64,000 bases of DNA from Haemophilus influenzae (GCF_001457655.1 NZ_LN831035.1:930001-994000); one strand, 5' to 3'; positions 11,800 to 21,375 are shown, counted from the first letter of the stretch. Numbers and translations: made by a program. The notes: generated by a model not told the origin, from the letters alone.

Positions 11800-12264
11800 T
11801 TATTCTTCTATGTACCCCATATCTTCCAATGTCGGATTTTCTGCTCCTTTTTTTGCTAATTCATCGCAAATTTCATTTTCTCTGTGTCCTGCATGACCTT
11901 TTACCCATTGCCAATTAATTTTATGACGTTGGATGGATTCATCTAAGGCTATCCATAAATCTTGGTTTTTTACAGGCTTTCCAGAACTTGCTTTCCAATT
12001 ATTTTTTTTCCAGTTAAAGATCCATTTTGTTATGCCATTTTTCATATATTGGCTATCACTATAAAGCGTGATTAAACAAGGTTCTTTTAATGTATTTAAT
12101 GCTTCAATGACAGCGCGTAATTCCATTCGATTATTGGTGGTTTTGAAATAGCCTTTGGAGAGCATTTTTTCATGTTGTTTATAACGCAATACGGCACCAA
12201 TTCCACCCGCCCCTGGATTACCTAAGCAAGATCCATCAGTAAAAATTTCAATCTGTTTTTGCAT
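11800..12264 (-). CDS. rnhA: Ribonuclease HI
   Basis: A 154-residue RNase H that degrades the RNA strand of RNA-DNA hybrids (E. coli: 155 residues). The catalytic carboxylates are in [14 protein letters not shown] (Asp10), [12 protein letters not shown] (Glu48), LYSDSQYM (Asp70) and NEICDELA (Asp134). I place the start at the ATG at 12264 ([11 protein letters not shown]), which matches the family length. The frame continues 27 codons further upstream but that extension has no homologous look. It is divergent from dnaQ, as in E. coli, and the promoters share about 60 bp. Confidence 0.96.
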
Positions 12265-12324
12265 AACAAAAAGGTTGTTGTGTAGAATGGCAAGTATTTT
12301 AATGGAAAGAGAGAGGTTGAACAA

Positions 12325-13092
12325 ATGATTAATCCCAATCGCCAAATTGTATTAGATACTGAAACTACAGGTATGAATCAGCTTGGCGCGCATTATGAAG
12401 GACACTGCATTATTGAAATTGGTGCAGTTGAATTAATAAATCGTCGTTACACAGGTAATAATTTCCATATTTATATTAAGCCAGATCGCCCTGTTGATCC
12501 TGATGCGATTAAAGTTCATGGTATTACTGATGAAATGTTAGCGGATAAACCAGAATTCAAAGACGTAGCCCAAGATTTTTTGGATTATATTAATGGTGCG
12601 GAATTGCTTATTCACAATGCCCCCTTTGACGTTGGATTTATGGATTATGAATTTCGTAAACTTAACCTTAATGTGAAAACTGACGATATTTGTTTGGTGA
12701 CAGATACGCTACAAATGGCGCGTCAGATGTATCTTGGAAAACGCAATAATTTGGATGCACTTTGTGAGCGTTTAGGTATTGATAATAGCAAACGTACTTT
12801 GCACGGTGCGTTACTGGATGCCGAGATCTTGGCGGATGTTTATTTGATGATGACGGGAGGGCAAACAAATTTATTCGATGAAGAATCTGTTGAGTCTGAA
12901 GTTATCCATGTTATGCAAGAAAAAACGGCGGAAGAAATAAAAAGTGCGGTAGATTTTTCGCACAATTTGAAATTACTTCAACCTACTAATGATGAGTTAC
13001 AAGCACATTTAGAATTCTTAAAGATGATGAATAAAAAAAGTGGAAATAATTGCCTTTGGGATAAACGCTTTGGCAATAATAATGTGCATTAA
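12325..13092 (+). CDS. dnaQ: DNA polymerase III epsilon subunit (3'-5' proofreading exonuclease)
   Basis: A 255-residue DnaQ. Exonuclease motif I is [11 protein letters not shown] (Asp12, Glu14), motif [15 protein letters not shown], and motif [18 protein letters not shown] with the catalytic His and Asp. The C-terminal about 70 residues form the flexible tail that binds the alpha polymerase subunit. It has an SD (GAGAGAGG) upstream of the ATG and is divergent from rnhA. No hairpin follows the stop; the tRNA-Asp promoter begins 45 bp later. Confidence 0.96.
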
Positions 13093-13136
13093 TCGTGTGG
13101 AATTTAAGCAGGTAAGTAAAATTTAATAAAAAAAGA

Positions 13137-13165
13137 TTGACGAGATTTGTGTTCATCATTAAGAT
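13137..13165 (+). promoter_or_regulatory. tRNA-Asp promoter
   Basis: TTGACG, a 17-bp spacer and TAAGAT, followed by ACGC before the first tRNA-Asp. Confidence 0.75.
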
Positions 13166-13179
13166 ACGCACCACTTAGC

Positions 13180-13256
13180 GGAGTGGTAGTTCAGCTGGTT
13201 AGAATACCTGCCTGTCACGCAGGGGGTCGCGGGTTCGAGTCCCGTCCATTCCGCCA
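13180..13256 (+). tRNA. tRNA-Asp (GTC), copy 1
   Basis: 77 nt with encoded CCA and anticodon GTC in the loop CTGTCAC. It is identical in sequence to the second copy 100 bp downstream. Confidence 0.97.
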
Positions 13257-13279
13257 ATTTAAAATTAATATCTTATCTC

Positions 13280-13356
13280 GGAGTGGTAGTTCAGCTGGTT
13301 AGAATACCTGCCTGTCACGCAGGGGGTCGCGGGTTCGAGTCCCGTCCATTCCGCCA
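13280..13356 (+). tRNA. tRNA-Asp (GTC), copy 2
   Basis: 77 nt with encoded CCA, identical to copy 1 and separated from it by 23 bp, so both are probably processed from one transcript. Confidence 0.97.
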
Positions 13357-13374
13357 ATTAAGATAAATAAAGAT

Positions 13375-13397
13375 AGCACCTAAGGGTGCTTTTTTTG
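13375..13397 (+). terminator. Terminator of the tRNA-Asp pair
   Basis: AGCACC / GGTGCT stem followed by TTTTTTT. Confidence 0.85.
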
Positions 13398-13417
13398 TAT
13401 CTGAAATTTATTCATCC

Positions 13418-13446
13418 TTGACAAAAATAAAGTAAACTTTTAATAT
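13418..13446 (+). promoter_or_regulatory. Strong sigma70 promoter for an antisense RNA
   Basis: TTGACA (13418-13423), an exact 17-bp spacer and TAATAT (13441-13446). No plus-strand coding sequence starts here before der at 13774. The first encoded structure is a perfect hairpin at 13455-13476. Confidence 0.8.
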
Positions 13447-13452
13447 TTGAAG

Positions 13453-13692
13453 AACTAGGGAGCGGCTACTCCCTAGTATGTCGTGTTATTAGTAAGCGGT
13501 CTGGCTCACTAATAATAGTAGTACGACAAGGATAATGAGTTTAATCATTTTCTTATCCTCTTCAAACGTTGCGAAAAAGCGCAACACTCGCTTTCAAGCT
13601 GGATTCTTGAAAGCGAGATTATTATAACGTTAAGTTGTAGATAAATAAACAGTATTTAGAAAGCCATAGGATTGTATCCTGTGGCTTTTTCT
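13453..13692 (+). ncRNA. Predicted Sib-like antisense RNA (end uncertain: about 13620 or 13692)
   Basis: Transcription from the promoter at 13418-13446 would start near 13452-13454. The RNA begins with the stem CTAGGGAG / CTCCCTAG (13455-13462, 13469-13476). It runs entirely antisense to the 19-codon reading frame at 13489-13548, then through GTTGCG / CGCAAC (13568-13585) and a perfect 12-bp stem (13587-13598 with 13606-13617). A classical terminator with T-run follows at 13659-13694. This layout (strong promoter, structured RNA covering a tiny hydrophobic frame on the other strand) is that of the E. coli Sib/Ibs type I toxin-antitoxin pairs. Function is inferred. Confidence 0.65.
13489..13548 (-). 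CDS. Ibs-like 19-residue hydrophobic peptide (predicted type I toxin)
   Basis: The minus strand encodes MIKLIILVVLLLLVSQTAY and a TAA stop. GAGG lies eight bases before the ATG, and a TATAAT -10 (plus-strand 13621-13626) is placed for a leader of about 65 nt. E. coli Ibs toxins, as I recall them, are 18-19 residues, start M(M) plus a basic residue, are almost wholly Leu/Ile/Val and end in AY, for example IbsC (MMRLVIILIVLLLISFSAY). This peptide matches in length, single basic residue, hydrophobic core and AY end. Such toxins insert into the inner membrane and depolarise it when the antisense RNA fails to block translation. The frame is too short for normal gene callers. It could be a chance frame, but the exact overlap with a promoter-driven RNA argues against that. 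Confidence 0.7.
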   Translation of the reverse strand: MIKLIILVVLLLLVSQTAY

Positions 13693-13694
13693 TT
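13659..13694 (+). terminator. Rho-independent terminator upstream of der
   Basis: AAGCCATAGGA / TCCTGTGGCTT stem with a TTTTTCTTTT tail. It closes the antisense RNA unit before der. Confidence 0.75.
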
Positions 13695-13773
13695 TCTTTA
13701 TGAAATGATTTTTTACCAATCCTTTAACTTCCGATATAATAGCCGCCATTTTTGACAAAATAAGAGATTTTTT

Positions 13774-15288
13774 ATGGCAACTCCAGTCGTCGCCCTTGTT
13801 GGTCGCCCGAATGTGGGAAAATCCACATTATTTAATCGCCTTACTCGTACGAGAGATGCGTTAGTCGCTGATTTTCCAGGTTTAACTCGTGATAGAAAAT
13901 ATGGTCACGCACATATTGCTGGCTATGATTTTATTGTTATTGATACTGGCGGTATTGATGGAACGGAAGAGGGGGTAGAAGAAAAAATGGCGGAGCAATC
14001 TTTGCTTGCTATTGATGAAGCGGATATTGTTCTTTTCCTTGTGGATGCTAGAGCTGGTTTAACGGCAGCAGATATTGGTATTGCTAATTATTTACGCCAA
14101 CGTCAAAACAAAATTACTGTGGTGGTGGCAAATAAAACCGATGGTATTGATGCGGATTCTCATTGTGCTGAATTTTATCAGTTAGGTTTAGGAGAAATTG
14201 AGCAAATTGCAGCCTCACAAGGTCGTGGTGTTACTCAATTAATGGAACAAGTACTTGCGCCTTTTGCGGAAAAAATGGAAAACGCCGATGAAAATGACCG
14301 CACTTCTGAGGAAGAACAAGACGAATGGGAACAAGAATTCGATTTTGATTCAGAAGAAGATACGGCATTAATTGATGATGCGTTAGACGAAGAACTTGAA
14401 GAAGAACAAGATAAAAATATCAAAATAGCCATTGTAGGTCGTCCAAATGTGGGTAAATCTACTTTAACCAATCGTATTTTAGGCGAAGATCGTGTAGTGG
14501 TTTTTGATATGCCAGGTACGACACGTGACAGTATTTATATTCCAATGGAGCGTGATGGACAGCAATATACCTTGATTGATACGGCTGGTGTGCGTAAGCG
14601 TGGTAAAGTGCATTTGGCAGTGGAAAAATTCTCTGTGATTAAAACCTTGCAAGCGATTCAAGATGCTAATGTTGTATTGCTGACTATTGACGCGAGAGAG
14701 AATATTTCTGATCAGGATTTATCTTTGCTCGGCTTTATTTTAAATGCAGGGCGTTCTTTGGTGATCGTCGTGAATAAATGGGATGGTTTAGATCAAGATG
14801 TGAAAGATCGTGTGAAATCTGAGCTTGATCGTCGTTTAGATTTTATTGATTTTGCTCGGGTGCATTTTATTTCAGCCTTGCACGGAAGTGGTGTAGGTAA
14901 TCTTTTTGATTCGATTAAAGAAGCCTATGCTTGTGCCACTCAAAAAATGACGACTTCGCTTTTAACTCGTATTTTGCAAATGGCAACGGATGAGCACCAA
15001 CCGCCGATGATTGGCGGTCGTCGCATTAAATTAAAATATGCTCACCCAGGTGGTTATAATCCGCCGATTATAGTAGTTCACGGTAACCAAATGGATAAAC
15101 TACCAGATTCTTATAAACGTTATTTATCTAATTATTATCGTAAGAGCTTAAAAATTATTGGTTCACCGATTCGTCTGCTTTTCCAAGAAGGCTCAAACCC
15201 ATTTGCAGGACGCAAAAATAAACTCACTCCGAATCAATTGCGTAAACGTAAACGTTTGATGAAGTTTATTAAGAAAGCAAAACGTTAA
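13774..15288 (+). CDS. der: Ribosome assembly GTPase Der (EngA)
   Basis: A 504-residue tandem GTPase needed for 50S subunit assembly. The first G domain begins at residue 9 (GRPNVGKST) with [12 protein letters not shown] and NKTD. An acidic linker of about 50 residues rich in Glu/Asp follows. The second G domain (about residue 216 on) has [22 protein letters not shown] and NKWD. The C-terminal KH-like domain ends in a basic tail ([15 protein letters not shown]). The acidic linker is typical of gammaproteobacterial Der. It starts 80 bp after the small RNA terminator. Confidence 0.97.
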   Translation: MATPVVALVGRPNVGKSTLFNRLTRTRDALVADFPGLTRDRKYGHAHIAGYDFIVIDTGGIDGTEEGVEEKMAEQSLLAIDEADIVLFLVDARAGLTAADIGIANYLRQRQNKITVVVANKTDGIDADSHCAEFYQLGLGEIEQIAASQGRGVTQLMEQVLAPFAEKMENADENDRTSEEEQDEWEQEFDFDSEEDTALIDDALDEELEEEQDKNIKIAIVGRPNVGKSTLTNRILGEDRVVVFDMPGTTRDSIYIPMERDGQQYTLIDTAGVRKRGKVHLAVEKFSVIKTLQAIQDANVVLLTIDARENISDQDLSLLGFILNAGRSLVIVVNKWDGLDQDVKDRVKSELDRRLDFIDFARVHFISALHGSGVGNLFDSIKEAYACATQKMTTSLLTRILQMATDEHQPPMIGGRRIKLKYAHPGGYNPPIIVVHGNQMDKLPDSYKRYLSNYYRKSLKIIGSPIRLLFQEGSNPFAGRKNKLTPNQLRKRKRLMKFIKKAKR

Positions 15289-15317
15289 ACGCAAGATAAA
15301 TAAAACTTAGACAGATT

Positions 15318-15369
15318 TAACCGCACTTTTAAAACTCTTTTTGGAGAACTAAAGTGCGGTTATTTTTTT
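15318..15369 (+). terminator. USS-pair terminator of der
   Basis: TAACCGCACTTT (15318-15329) pairs with AAAGTGCGGTTA (15351-15362) and is followed by TTTTTTTATT. The right arm overlaps the last codons of the convergent transporter gene (encoding Thr-Ala-Leu-stop). Confidence 0.75.
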
Positions 15370-16557
15370 ATTGTTTTGCAGAAGAAAGGTATGGCGATAT
15401 TTTAAGTGCGTTGTAATAAAAATGATGAAACCGATTAAACCTAATGCTGCGCCTGTATAACCAATTTCATTTAATCCTAAATAGGTTGTCGCAAGGTTTC
15501 CAAATAATGCGCCTGCGCCAATTCCTGCATTGAAAATGCCCGAGTAAATAGCTGTGGCAACATCGGTTGCATCTGGCGCAAGTTTTAGTACGCGCATTTG
15601 TAGAGATAGTCCGATACAAGAAATGCCAATCCCCCAAATAAACACAAGGCTGAACATTGCTATTATTGCTTCAGTTGAAAATAACAGGAGCAATAGAGAG
15701 AACATCAATAAACTCATCGAAACAACAATAAATTTTGTGGGAGCAAATCGGTATAATCTGTTAAATAATAGGCTTGCTGCAATGCCTGAGAAACCAAAAA
15801 CTAATAATACAGCCGTGGCAAAATTTGGATCTAAATGCCCTACATCAATCATAAATGGTTCGATATAGGTATAAGCAGTAAAGTGTGCTGAAATGACGAT
15901 TGCCGTTGTTACATAAAGCCAAAGTAATAATGGGCGTTTCGCAAGCAAGGGTAAACTTGCAATAGAGCCAGCATTTTTACTGGGTAAATTTGGCAATAAT
16001 CGAATAATTAAAAACATGATGGATAATGCCAGTACCGCAATAATGCCAAAAGTGACTCGCCAACCGACGAGCTGTCCGACGATTCTCCCAATCGGTAAGC
16101 CTAAGATGGTGGCAAGTGCGGTGCCAATAGCGAGCATTCCTAATGCTTGAGTTTTCTTGTGTTTAGGTGCGATGCGCATTACAAGTGAGGCGGTAATTGA
16201 CCAAAACACTGAATGGGCTAATGCAATGCACATTCGAGCGAGAAGTAATATCCAGAAATTCCATGCAATGACCGATAAAATATGCCCAACAATAAATATA
16301 ATGAAAAGTTTAATAAGCAGACTTTTACGTTCCATATTGCCAGTGGCAAGCATGGCTGGTAAAGACATAATTAGCACTGTCCACGCATAAACTGTCATCA
16401 TTAAACCAGTATCAGCGGTTTGCATATTAAAACTTTGTGCAATATCGCTTAACATTGCAACGGGTACAAATTCTGTAGTATTAAAAATAAATCCTGCGCA
16501 AGCCATAATAAGCACGCGCCATGATTGGATTTTTGCAGCTTTTAAATATAACGACAT
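15349..16557 (-). CDS. Major facilitator superfamily efflux transporter (SotB/YdeA-like)
   Basis: A 402-residue, 12-segment MFS protein of the DHA1 drug/sugar efflux type. The N-terminus SWRVLIMACAGFIFNTTEFVPVAMLSDIAQSF is typical of the SotB/YdhP group, and PAMLATGNMERKSLL is the loop 2-3 signature region. Substrate is unknown; arabinose-type sugar or drug efflux is likely only by family. Its ATG overlaps the stop of the upstream AsmA-like gene (TAATG), so the two are translationally coupled in a udk-dcd-asmA-like-MFS unit. The C-terminal residues are encoded by a USS. Confidence 0.88.
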   Translation of the reverse strand: MSLYLKAAKIQSWRVLIMACAGFIFNTTEFVPVAMLSDIAQSFNMQTADTGLMMTVYAWTVLIMSLPAMLATGNMERKSLLIKLFIIFIVGHILSVIAWNFWILLLARMCIALAHSVFWSITASLVMRIAPKHKKTQALGMLAIGTALATILGLPIGRIVGQLVGWRVTFGIIAVLALSIMFLIIRLLPNLPSKNAGSIASLPLLAKRPLLLWLYVTTAIVISAHFTAYTYIEPFMIDVGHLDPNFATAVLLVFGFSGIAASLLFNRLYRFAPTKFIVVSMSLLMFSLLLLLFSTEAIIAMFSLVFIWGIGISCIGLSLQMRVLKLAPDATDVATAIYSGIFNAGIGAGALFGNLATTYLGLNEIGYTGAALGLIGFIIFITTHLKYRHTFLLQNNKKITAL

Positions 16558-17732
16558 TAACGTAACTTTTCTTTAATCGCATCAATTAATTGATGGCGGA
16601 ATTTCTTCGTAAAATTAATTTTGTATTGTGGAGAATTGCAGTTACCAAAAAAATTGATTGGTAGTGTCAAATTTTGATAGCGTTGATCCGTAGAATTTAA
16701 ATTAATATCCACATTGCATTCCATTCGATTTAAATCAATGATGCCTTTTCCTTGCCCCAAAAGTGCGGGCGTTTTTAATTCGATTTTTTCAGCAATGAGT
16801 TGATTTTGTTGGAGAAATAATTGTAAGTAAAATTGTTCAAAGCGAGTGTTTAATTCTTTGTTTTGTAACAAATCATTGTTGTAATTAATCGGGAAATGTT
16901 GCGCTACCATATCCAATAGATTCACACCAAGAATTTCGCCATTTTGCGCTAAAAAATTTAATTTTCCTTGAATAAGCGCGGAAGATGAAAAGCTGAAATC
17001 AAGATCAAAATCGGCGTGTCCACTTAACATTTCTGGCAAATTTAATAGTGCGAATAAGCGTTGAACAGGGAAATATTTACCCGAAAAATTTACCGCACTT
17101 TGATTGTCTATTTGTTGATATTTCAATACGGCTAAACAATCGTTATCGCATTGTGGTTTTATATAAGTCACTATTTGTTGGTGGGCTGTGTGAGTTTCAA
17201 TATAACCGATAGGCTGATTATTTAGGTTTGCATCTACAAATTGAAGTGGGGCTGATTCTGATGTTGAGAAGTCTAAATTCGCTTTATGGAAAGAAAAATG
17301 GAAAGTTTTTGTTTTTCCATAAATAGGCTTATTAAATTCAATGCGAATATGGTTTTCGCCATTTAATATTACTTTTTTTGATAAAAGCTGTTTTAACGAA
17401 AAAGGCGAAACCTCTATCGATACATTGGCAGGATTTTGTGTGTTTTGAGTTAATTTGAGCTGTTGAATATTCAGTGAATGAAGTGCTGCGTTTCCATACA
17501 AAAGAGGCAAAAAACTAAATTTAGCTTCAATTTTTTGAGCTGAAAATTGCGTAGTTTTTAGATTTTCAAGGGAAAGTGCGGGAGAAAATAATGATAAATT
17601 GATTGACTGAACGGCAATGTTTTGTTGTGCCAGTTGTTCATTAATAGCACTTTGCACGCGGTAAAGTTGAATATATAAAAAAGAAAAGATCGCCAAGAAG
17701 ACGATCCCTATGATAAGTGCGAACTTTTTCAT
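16557..17732 (-). CDS. AsmA-like envelope protein
   Basis: A 391-residue protein with an N-terminal membrane anchor (residues 4-22, FALIIGIVFLAIFSFLYIQL). A periplasmic part follows of beta-rich AsmA type (IEAKFSFLPLLYGNAALHSLNIQQLKL near the N-terminus, LNGENHIRIEF, GQGKGIIDLNRMECNVDINL near the C-terminus). AsmA-family proteins affect outer membrane assembly and lipid transport. It is shorter than E. coli AsmA (about 617). However, E. coli also has asmA directly downstream of dcd and udk, so position supports the assignment. It lies three bases after dcd and overlaps the next gene by one base. Confidence 0.72.
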   Translation of the reverse strand: MKKFALIIGIVFLAIFSFLYIQLYRVQSAINEQLAQQNIAVQSINLSLFSPALSLENLKTTQFSAQKIEAKFSFLPLLYGNAALHSLNIQQLKLTQNTQNPANVSIEVSPFSLKQLLSKKVILNGENHIRIEFNKPIYGKTKTFHFSFHKANLDFSTSESAPLQFVDANLNNQPIGYIETHTAHQQIVTYIKPQCDNDCLAVLKYQQIDNQSAVNFSGKYFPVQRLFALLNLPEMLSGHADFDLDFSFSSSALIQGKLNFLAQNGEILGVNLLDMVAQHFPINYNNDLLQNKELNTRFEQFYLQLFLQQNQLIAEKIELKTPALLGQGKGIIDLNRMECNVDINLNSTDQRYQNLTLPINFFGNCNSPQYKINFTKKFRHQLIDAIKEKLR

Positions 17733-17735
17733 CGA

Positions 17736-18323
17736 TTATTCCTTGTCTTCGTCAATACGACTGGCTACTGCACTTTGTTGATTTTTATATTTTGCATCTT
17801 TGCGGCTGCTGTATGGTCGTTTTGCTTCGCCACTTAATACTTCAAAACTTAACGCACCAATTACCATATTTGGGCGTAATGCTAATGGTAATTTCCCTGA
17901 ATTATAAAATTCCAGCACGATTTTTCCTTCCCAACCTGGATCAATACGGTGTGCGGTGACATGTACCATTAAGCCTAAACGGGCTAAAGAAGAACGGCCA
18001 TCTAACCAACCGATAATATTGGCTGGCAATTTCACGGATTCAAGCGTGGTTGCTAAGGCTAAAGTACCAGGATGTAAGAAAAATGCTTCCCCCTCTGGAA
18101 TAAGAATTTCATCGCTCATTACTGATTCAAGCTGGGCGGATACTTCTTCTTTCGGGCCACTTAAATCAATGAAAGGTGCAGAGTGTTCACGAAATACACG
18201 GAAAGAATTACCTAAGCGAACATCAATTGTCGCACCATTGATTTTGTCATTATTTGGACGTGGTGTTAAAGAAATAATGCCATCATCGAGATAGCGTTCA
18301 ATATCAGTATCGCAAAGACGCAT
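17736..18323 (-). CDS. dcd: dCTP deaminase
   Basis: A 195-residue homotrimeric enzyme that converts dCTP to dUTP for thymidylate synthesis. Recognisable are the N-terminal [12 protein letters not shown], the substrate segment [28 protein letters not shown] and the catalytic Glu in KIVLEFYN (about 138). E. coli Dcd is 193 residues. The gene starts eight bases after the udk stop and is followed by the AsmA-like gene. The operon order udk-dcd-asmA is conserved with E. coli. Confidence 0.96.
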   Translation of the reverse strand: MRLCDTDIERYLDDGIISLTPRPNNDKINGATIDVRLGNSFRVFREHSAPFIDLSGPKEEVSAQLESVMSDEILIPEGEAFFLHPGTLALATTLESVKLPANIIGWLDGRSSLARLGLMVHVTAHRIDPGWEGKIVLEFYNSGKLPLALRPNMVIGALSFEVLSGEAKRPYSSRKDAKYKNQQSAVASRIDEDKE

Positions 18324-18331
18324 AAGATTTC

Positions 18332-18973
18332 CTATTTTTGATTCAATAAATGAAGGATTTGAGCTTTTAACATATTGATTGCAATACGGTTTTTACCACC
18401 ACGAGGAATGACAATATCCGCATATTGTTTAGATGGCTCAATAAATTGTAAGAACATTGGACGCACGGTTGCACGATATTGATCAATCACTGATTGTAGA
18501 GAGCGACCACGTTCTTCCATATCACGTTGTAAACGGCGGATGAAACAAATATCAAGTGGTGTGTCTACGAATACAGAAATATCGGCTAATTGGCGTACTC
18601 TTTCGTCTGTGAGCAATAAAATCCCTTCTAAAATTACGATTCGTTTTGGTGTGAAATGCGTTGTTTCGTTGGTGCGAGTATGTTCTACATAGCTATAAAC
18701 AGGCACATCTACTGCACTGCCATTTTTTAGATTTTTTAAATGTTGGATAAGTAAATCGCGATCCATAGAGTTTGGATGATCGTAATTCGTTTTTACCCGC
18801 TCAGTCATTTCTAAATGACTTTGATCTTTATAGTAACTGTCTTCAGTAATGATACCAATTTCTTGGCAGCCTAGTTCATTACAGAGCTCTTTGTGAACAG
18901 TGGAAGCGATAGAACTTTTGCCTGATGCAGATGCACCTGTGATGGCGATGATGATACAAGAGGGATTTGACAT
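18332..18973 (-). CDS. udk: Uridine kinase
   Basis: A 213-residue P-loop kinase that phosphorylates uridine and cytidine to the monophosphates (pyrimidine salvage). Walker A is GASASGKSS (about residues 11-19), followed by EDSYYKD and [16 protein letters not shown], which bind the nucleoside. I start at the ATG at 18973 ([13 protein letters not shown]), which gives exactly the E. coli length. The frame runs 11 codons further upstream without support. It is first gene of the leftward udk-dcd-asmA-like-MFS operon. Confidence 0.95.
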
Positions 18974-19114
18974 AATCGTGTTTCGATGTAAGGAAAATTC
19001 ACGCAATTATAAAGAAAAGTGCGGTGAATTTCACGTTTATTTTTTCACTTGAATTTTAAAAACTGTGAACTTCATCACGGTATTTTCTTATTGAAGAAAG
19101 AGTAGTACTGCGTA

Positions 19115-19149
19115 TAAAAAAAGTGCGGTAAAATTTCACCGCACTTTTG
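19115..19149 (-). terminator. USS-pair terminator of the purine permease
   Basis: AAAAGTGCGGT and ACCGCACTTTT arms with a short loop, followed on the minus strand by a T-run. It lies 47 bp past the permease stop. Confidence 0.75.
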
Positions 19150-19195
19150 TGATTAAAATTAAGGGGAAGGATTTTCCCTTTTCTTATTTCTGTTA

Positions 19196-20512
19196 CTAAA
19201 TCGCCCAACCGCCTGCATAGAATGCAACAAGTACGATTGCAATAATCACAGTACCTACATTTAAGCGTTTAATATCGCCACTCACGATTCTTCCAATTAC
19301 TAATGCCGCAAAACCTAACATAATACCTGTTACGATGTTAGCGGTAAGTACGATAAACACTGCGCAGATTAATCCGCTCATCGCACCAACGAAATCATCG
19401 AAATCTAATTTGCTTACATTGCTTAACATTAATAAACCAACATACATTAATGCTGGAGCAGTTGCGTAGCCTGGCACTAAGAAAGCTAATGGTTGGAAGA
19501 AAAGCATTAATAGGAATAACACACCAACAACGATAGCAGTAATACCTGTTTTACCGCCTGCTGCTGTCCCTGCTGCTGACTCAATATAAACGGCAGCTGG
19601 TGCTGTACCGAATAAGCCTGAGAATAAGCTACTGATTGAGTCTGAAGTTAAGGCTTTACCGCCATTGATAATTTGACCATCTTTATCAAGCAAGTCTGCT
19701 TGACCTGCAACTGCGCGAATAGTGCCCGTTGCATCAAATACGGCAGTCATCACCAAAGCAAATACCACAGGCAAGATTGCGGGTTGTAGTGCGCCCATAA
19801 AGTCTAATTGTAAGAAGAGAGAATTTTCACCAAAGGTTGGCATTTTGAAAATCTCTCCGCCAAATTTTACATTTGGATCAAAAATTAAACCTACGATAGT
19901 AATAGCGATAATTACCCATAAAATGCCGCCTTTAATTTTCATTTTTTCAAGACCAATAATTAACGCTAAGCCAATCAAGGACATCATGACTGGGAATGAA
20001 GTGAAATCGCCTAATTTTACTGGTAAGCCAGCTTGGTTGCTGACGACTAAACCAACACCGTTTGCGGCAATTAAAAGTAAAAAGAGTCCGATACCAATGC
20101 CTGCTCCGTGAGCGATATTGGATGGTAAATTACGCAAGATCCATGCACGGATACCTGTGGTAGAAATTAAGGTAAACACAACCCCCATTAAGAATACTGC
20201 GCCTAGCGCAACGGGAATGGCGACCTTTTGACCAATCACTAAGCTAAATGCTGTAAAAGCAGTAAGAGAAATTGCACAACCAATTGCCATTGGTGCATTT
20301 GCCCATAAGCCGATTAAGATAGAGCCTAATCCTGCAACTAAACAGGTGGCAATAAAGACAGATTCCGCAGGAAAACCTGCAGCACCCAGCATATTGGGTA
20401 CCACGATGACAGAATAAACCATTGCTAAGAACGTGGTTAAACCCGCGATAATTTCTTGACGAACAGTTGAACCACGTTGTTTGAGTTCAAATGTTTTTTC
20501 TAAAGTTGGCAT
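19196..20512 (-). CDS. Adenine/guanine/hypoxanthine permease (NCS2, AzgA-like)
   Basis: A 438-residue nucleobase permease with 12-14 hydrophobic segments. The start [32 protein letters not shown] is diagnostic of the AzgA-like branch of the NCS2 family, which imports purine bases by proton symport. Other family stretches are [15 protein letters not shown] and the central [21 protein letters not shown] and [22 protein letters not shown] motifs, which line the substrate site. A strong PurR operator match about 70 bp upstream supports a purine role. The exact base transported cannot be told from sequence. Confidence 0.92.
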   Translation of the reverse strand: MPTLEKTFELKQRGSTVRQEIIAGLTTFLAMVYSVIVVPNMLGAAGFPAESVFIATCLVAGLGSILIGLWANAPMAIGCAISLTAFTAFSLVIGQKVAIPVALGAVFLMGVVFTLISTTGIRAWILRNLPSNIAHGAGIGIGLFLLLIAANGVGLVVSNQAGLPVKLGDFTSFPVMMSLIGLALIIGLEKMKIKGGILWVIIAITIVGLIFDPNVKFGGEIFKMPTFGENSLFLQLDFMGALQPAILPVVFALVMTAVFDATGTIRAVAGQADLLDKDGQIINGGKALTSDSISSLFSGLFGTAPAAVYIESAAGTAAGGKTGITAIVVGVLFLLMLFFQPLAFLVPGYATAPALMYVGLLMLSNVSKLDFDDFVGAMSGLICAVFIVLTANIVTGIMLGFAALVIGRIVSGDIKRLNVGTVIIAIVLVAFYAGGWAI

Positions 20513-20580
20513 AGTGTTCCTTGAAGTTAAGTAAAAAATTGGAAGTAATAAGGTGCGCTATTTTACATCATAAAAATGAG

Positions 20581-20596
20581 AAGTAAACGTTTGCGT
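20581..20596. promoter_or_regulatory. PurR operator upstream of the purine permease
   Basis: AAGTAAACGTTTGCGT matches 14 of 16 positions of the E. coli PurR consensus ACGCAAACGTTTGCGT, including the central AAACGTTT. It lies 69 bp upstream of the permease ATG. Confidence 0.8.
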
Positions 20597-20745
20597 GAGT
20601 TTTATTTAGGATAAAGTGCGGTCAAAATTATGAATAGTTATGAAATAATCTATTTGCTGATTTTCTCTACAAATGAGACTGCGAGTCAGCAGAAAAACTG
20701 CTATACTTGTCACGTTTTTTAACTTGATAAAATGAAGGAAACAAA

Positions 20746-21276
20746 ATGGCTGATTTTAATCAAATTTTAACGCCAGGCGATGTAGATGCTGGCATTATCA
20801 ATGTAGTAAATGAAATTCCAGAAGGTAGCTGCCATAAAATCGAATGGAACCGTAAAGTTGCGGCATTCCAGTTAGATCGTGTTGAGCCAGCAATTTTTGC
20901 AAAACCAACTAACTATGGTTTCATTCCACAAACTTTAGATGAAGATGGCGATGAGTTAGATGTGTTATTAATCACTCGCCAACCATTAGCAACAGGTGTA
21001 TTCCTTGAGGCTAAAGTAATTGGTGTCATGAAATTTGTTGATGATGGCGAAGTGGATGATAAAATCGTTTGTGTTCCTGCAGATGATCGTGATACAGGAA
21101 ATGCCTACAATTCATTAGCAGATTTACCGGCAAACTTAATTAAACAAATTGAGTTCCATTTCAATAACTATAAAGCGCTTAAGAAACCTGGCTCAACGAA
21201 AGTGACCCATTGGGGCGATGTAGAAGAAGCGAAAGAAGTGATTCGTGAGTCTATTAAACGTTGGAATGAGCGTTAA
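20746..21276 (+). CDS. ppa: Inorganic pyrophosphatase
   Basis: A 176-residue family I soluble pyrophosphatase that hydrolyses PPi from biosynthetic reactions. The metal-binding aspartates are in LDEDGDELDVLLI (equivalent to Asp65/67/70) and PADDRDTGNAY (Asp97/102 region). The N-terminal PEGSCHKIEWNRK provides active-site Glu/Lys. It has SD GAAGGAA before the ATG and highly optimised codons, as expected for an abundant enzyme. It is monocistronic, with its own terminator. Confidence 0.97.
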   Translation: MADFNQILTPGDVDAGIINVVNEIPEGSCHKIEWNRKVAAFQLDRVEPAIFAKPTNYGFIPQTLDEDGDELDVLLITRQPLATGVFLEAKVIGVMKFVDDGEVDDKIVCVPADDRDTGNAYNSLADLPANLIKQIEFHFNNYKALKKPGSTKVTHWGDVEEAKEVIRESIKRWNER

Positions 21277-21293
21277 TTAAAGACGTTTGATTG

Positions 21294-21332
21294 TAAAAGT
21301 CCCTGATTCTTTGAGTCGGGGATTTTTTATAT
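21294..21332 (+). terminator. Terminator of ppa
   Basis: AAAAGTCCCTGA / TCGGGGATTTTTT imperfect stem with T-run, 18 bp past the stop. Confidence 0.75.
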
Positions 21333-21353
21333 GAGTTTCAGAGATTTAGATAA

Positions 21354-21375
21354 TAAAAAAACACCTTTCGGTGCT
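21354..21375 (-). terminator. Terminator of the tRNA-Gly/Leu/Lys transcript
   Basis: On the minus strand GCACC-loop-GGTGT is followed by TTTTTTT, 17 bp past the tRNA-Lys CCA. Confidence 0.85.

Noticed and set aside
13180..13356. 100-bp direct repeat
   Set aside because: It is simply two identical tRNA-Asp genes.
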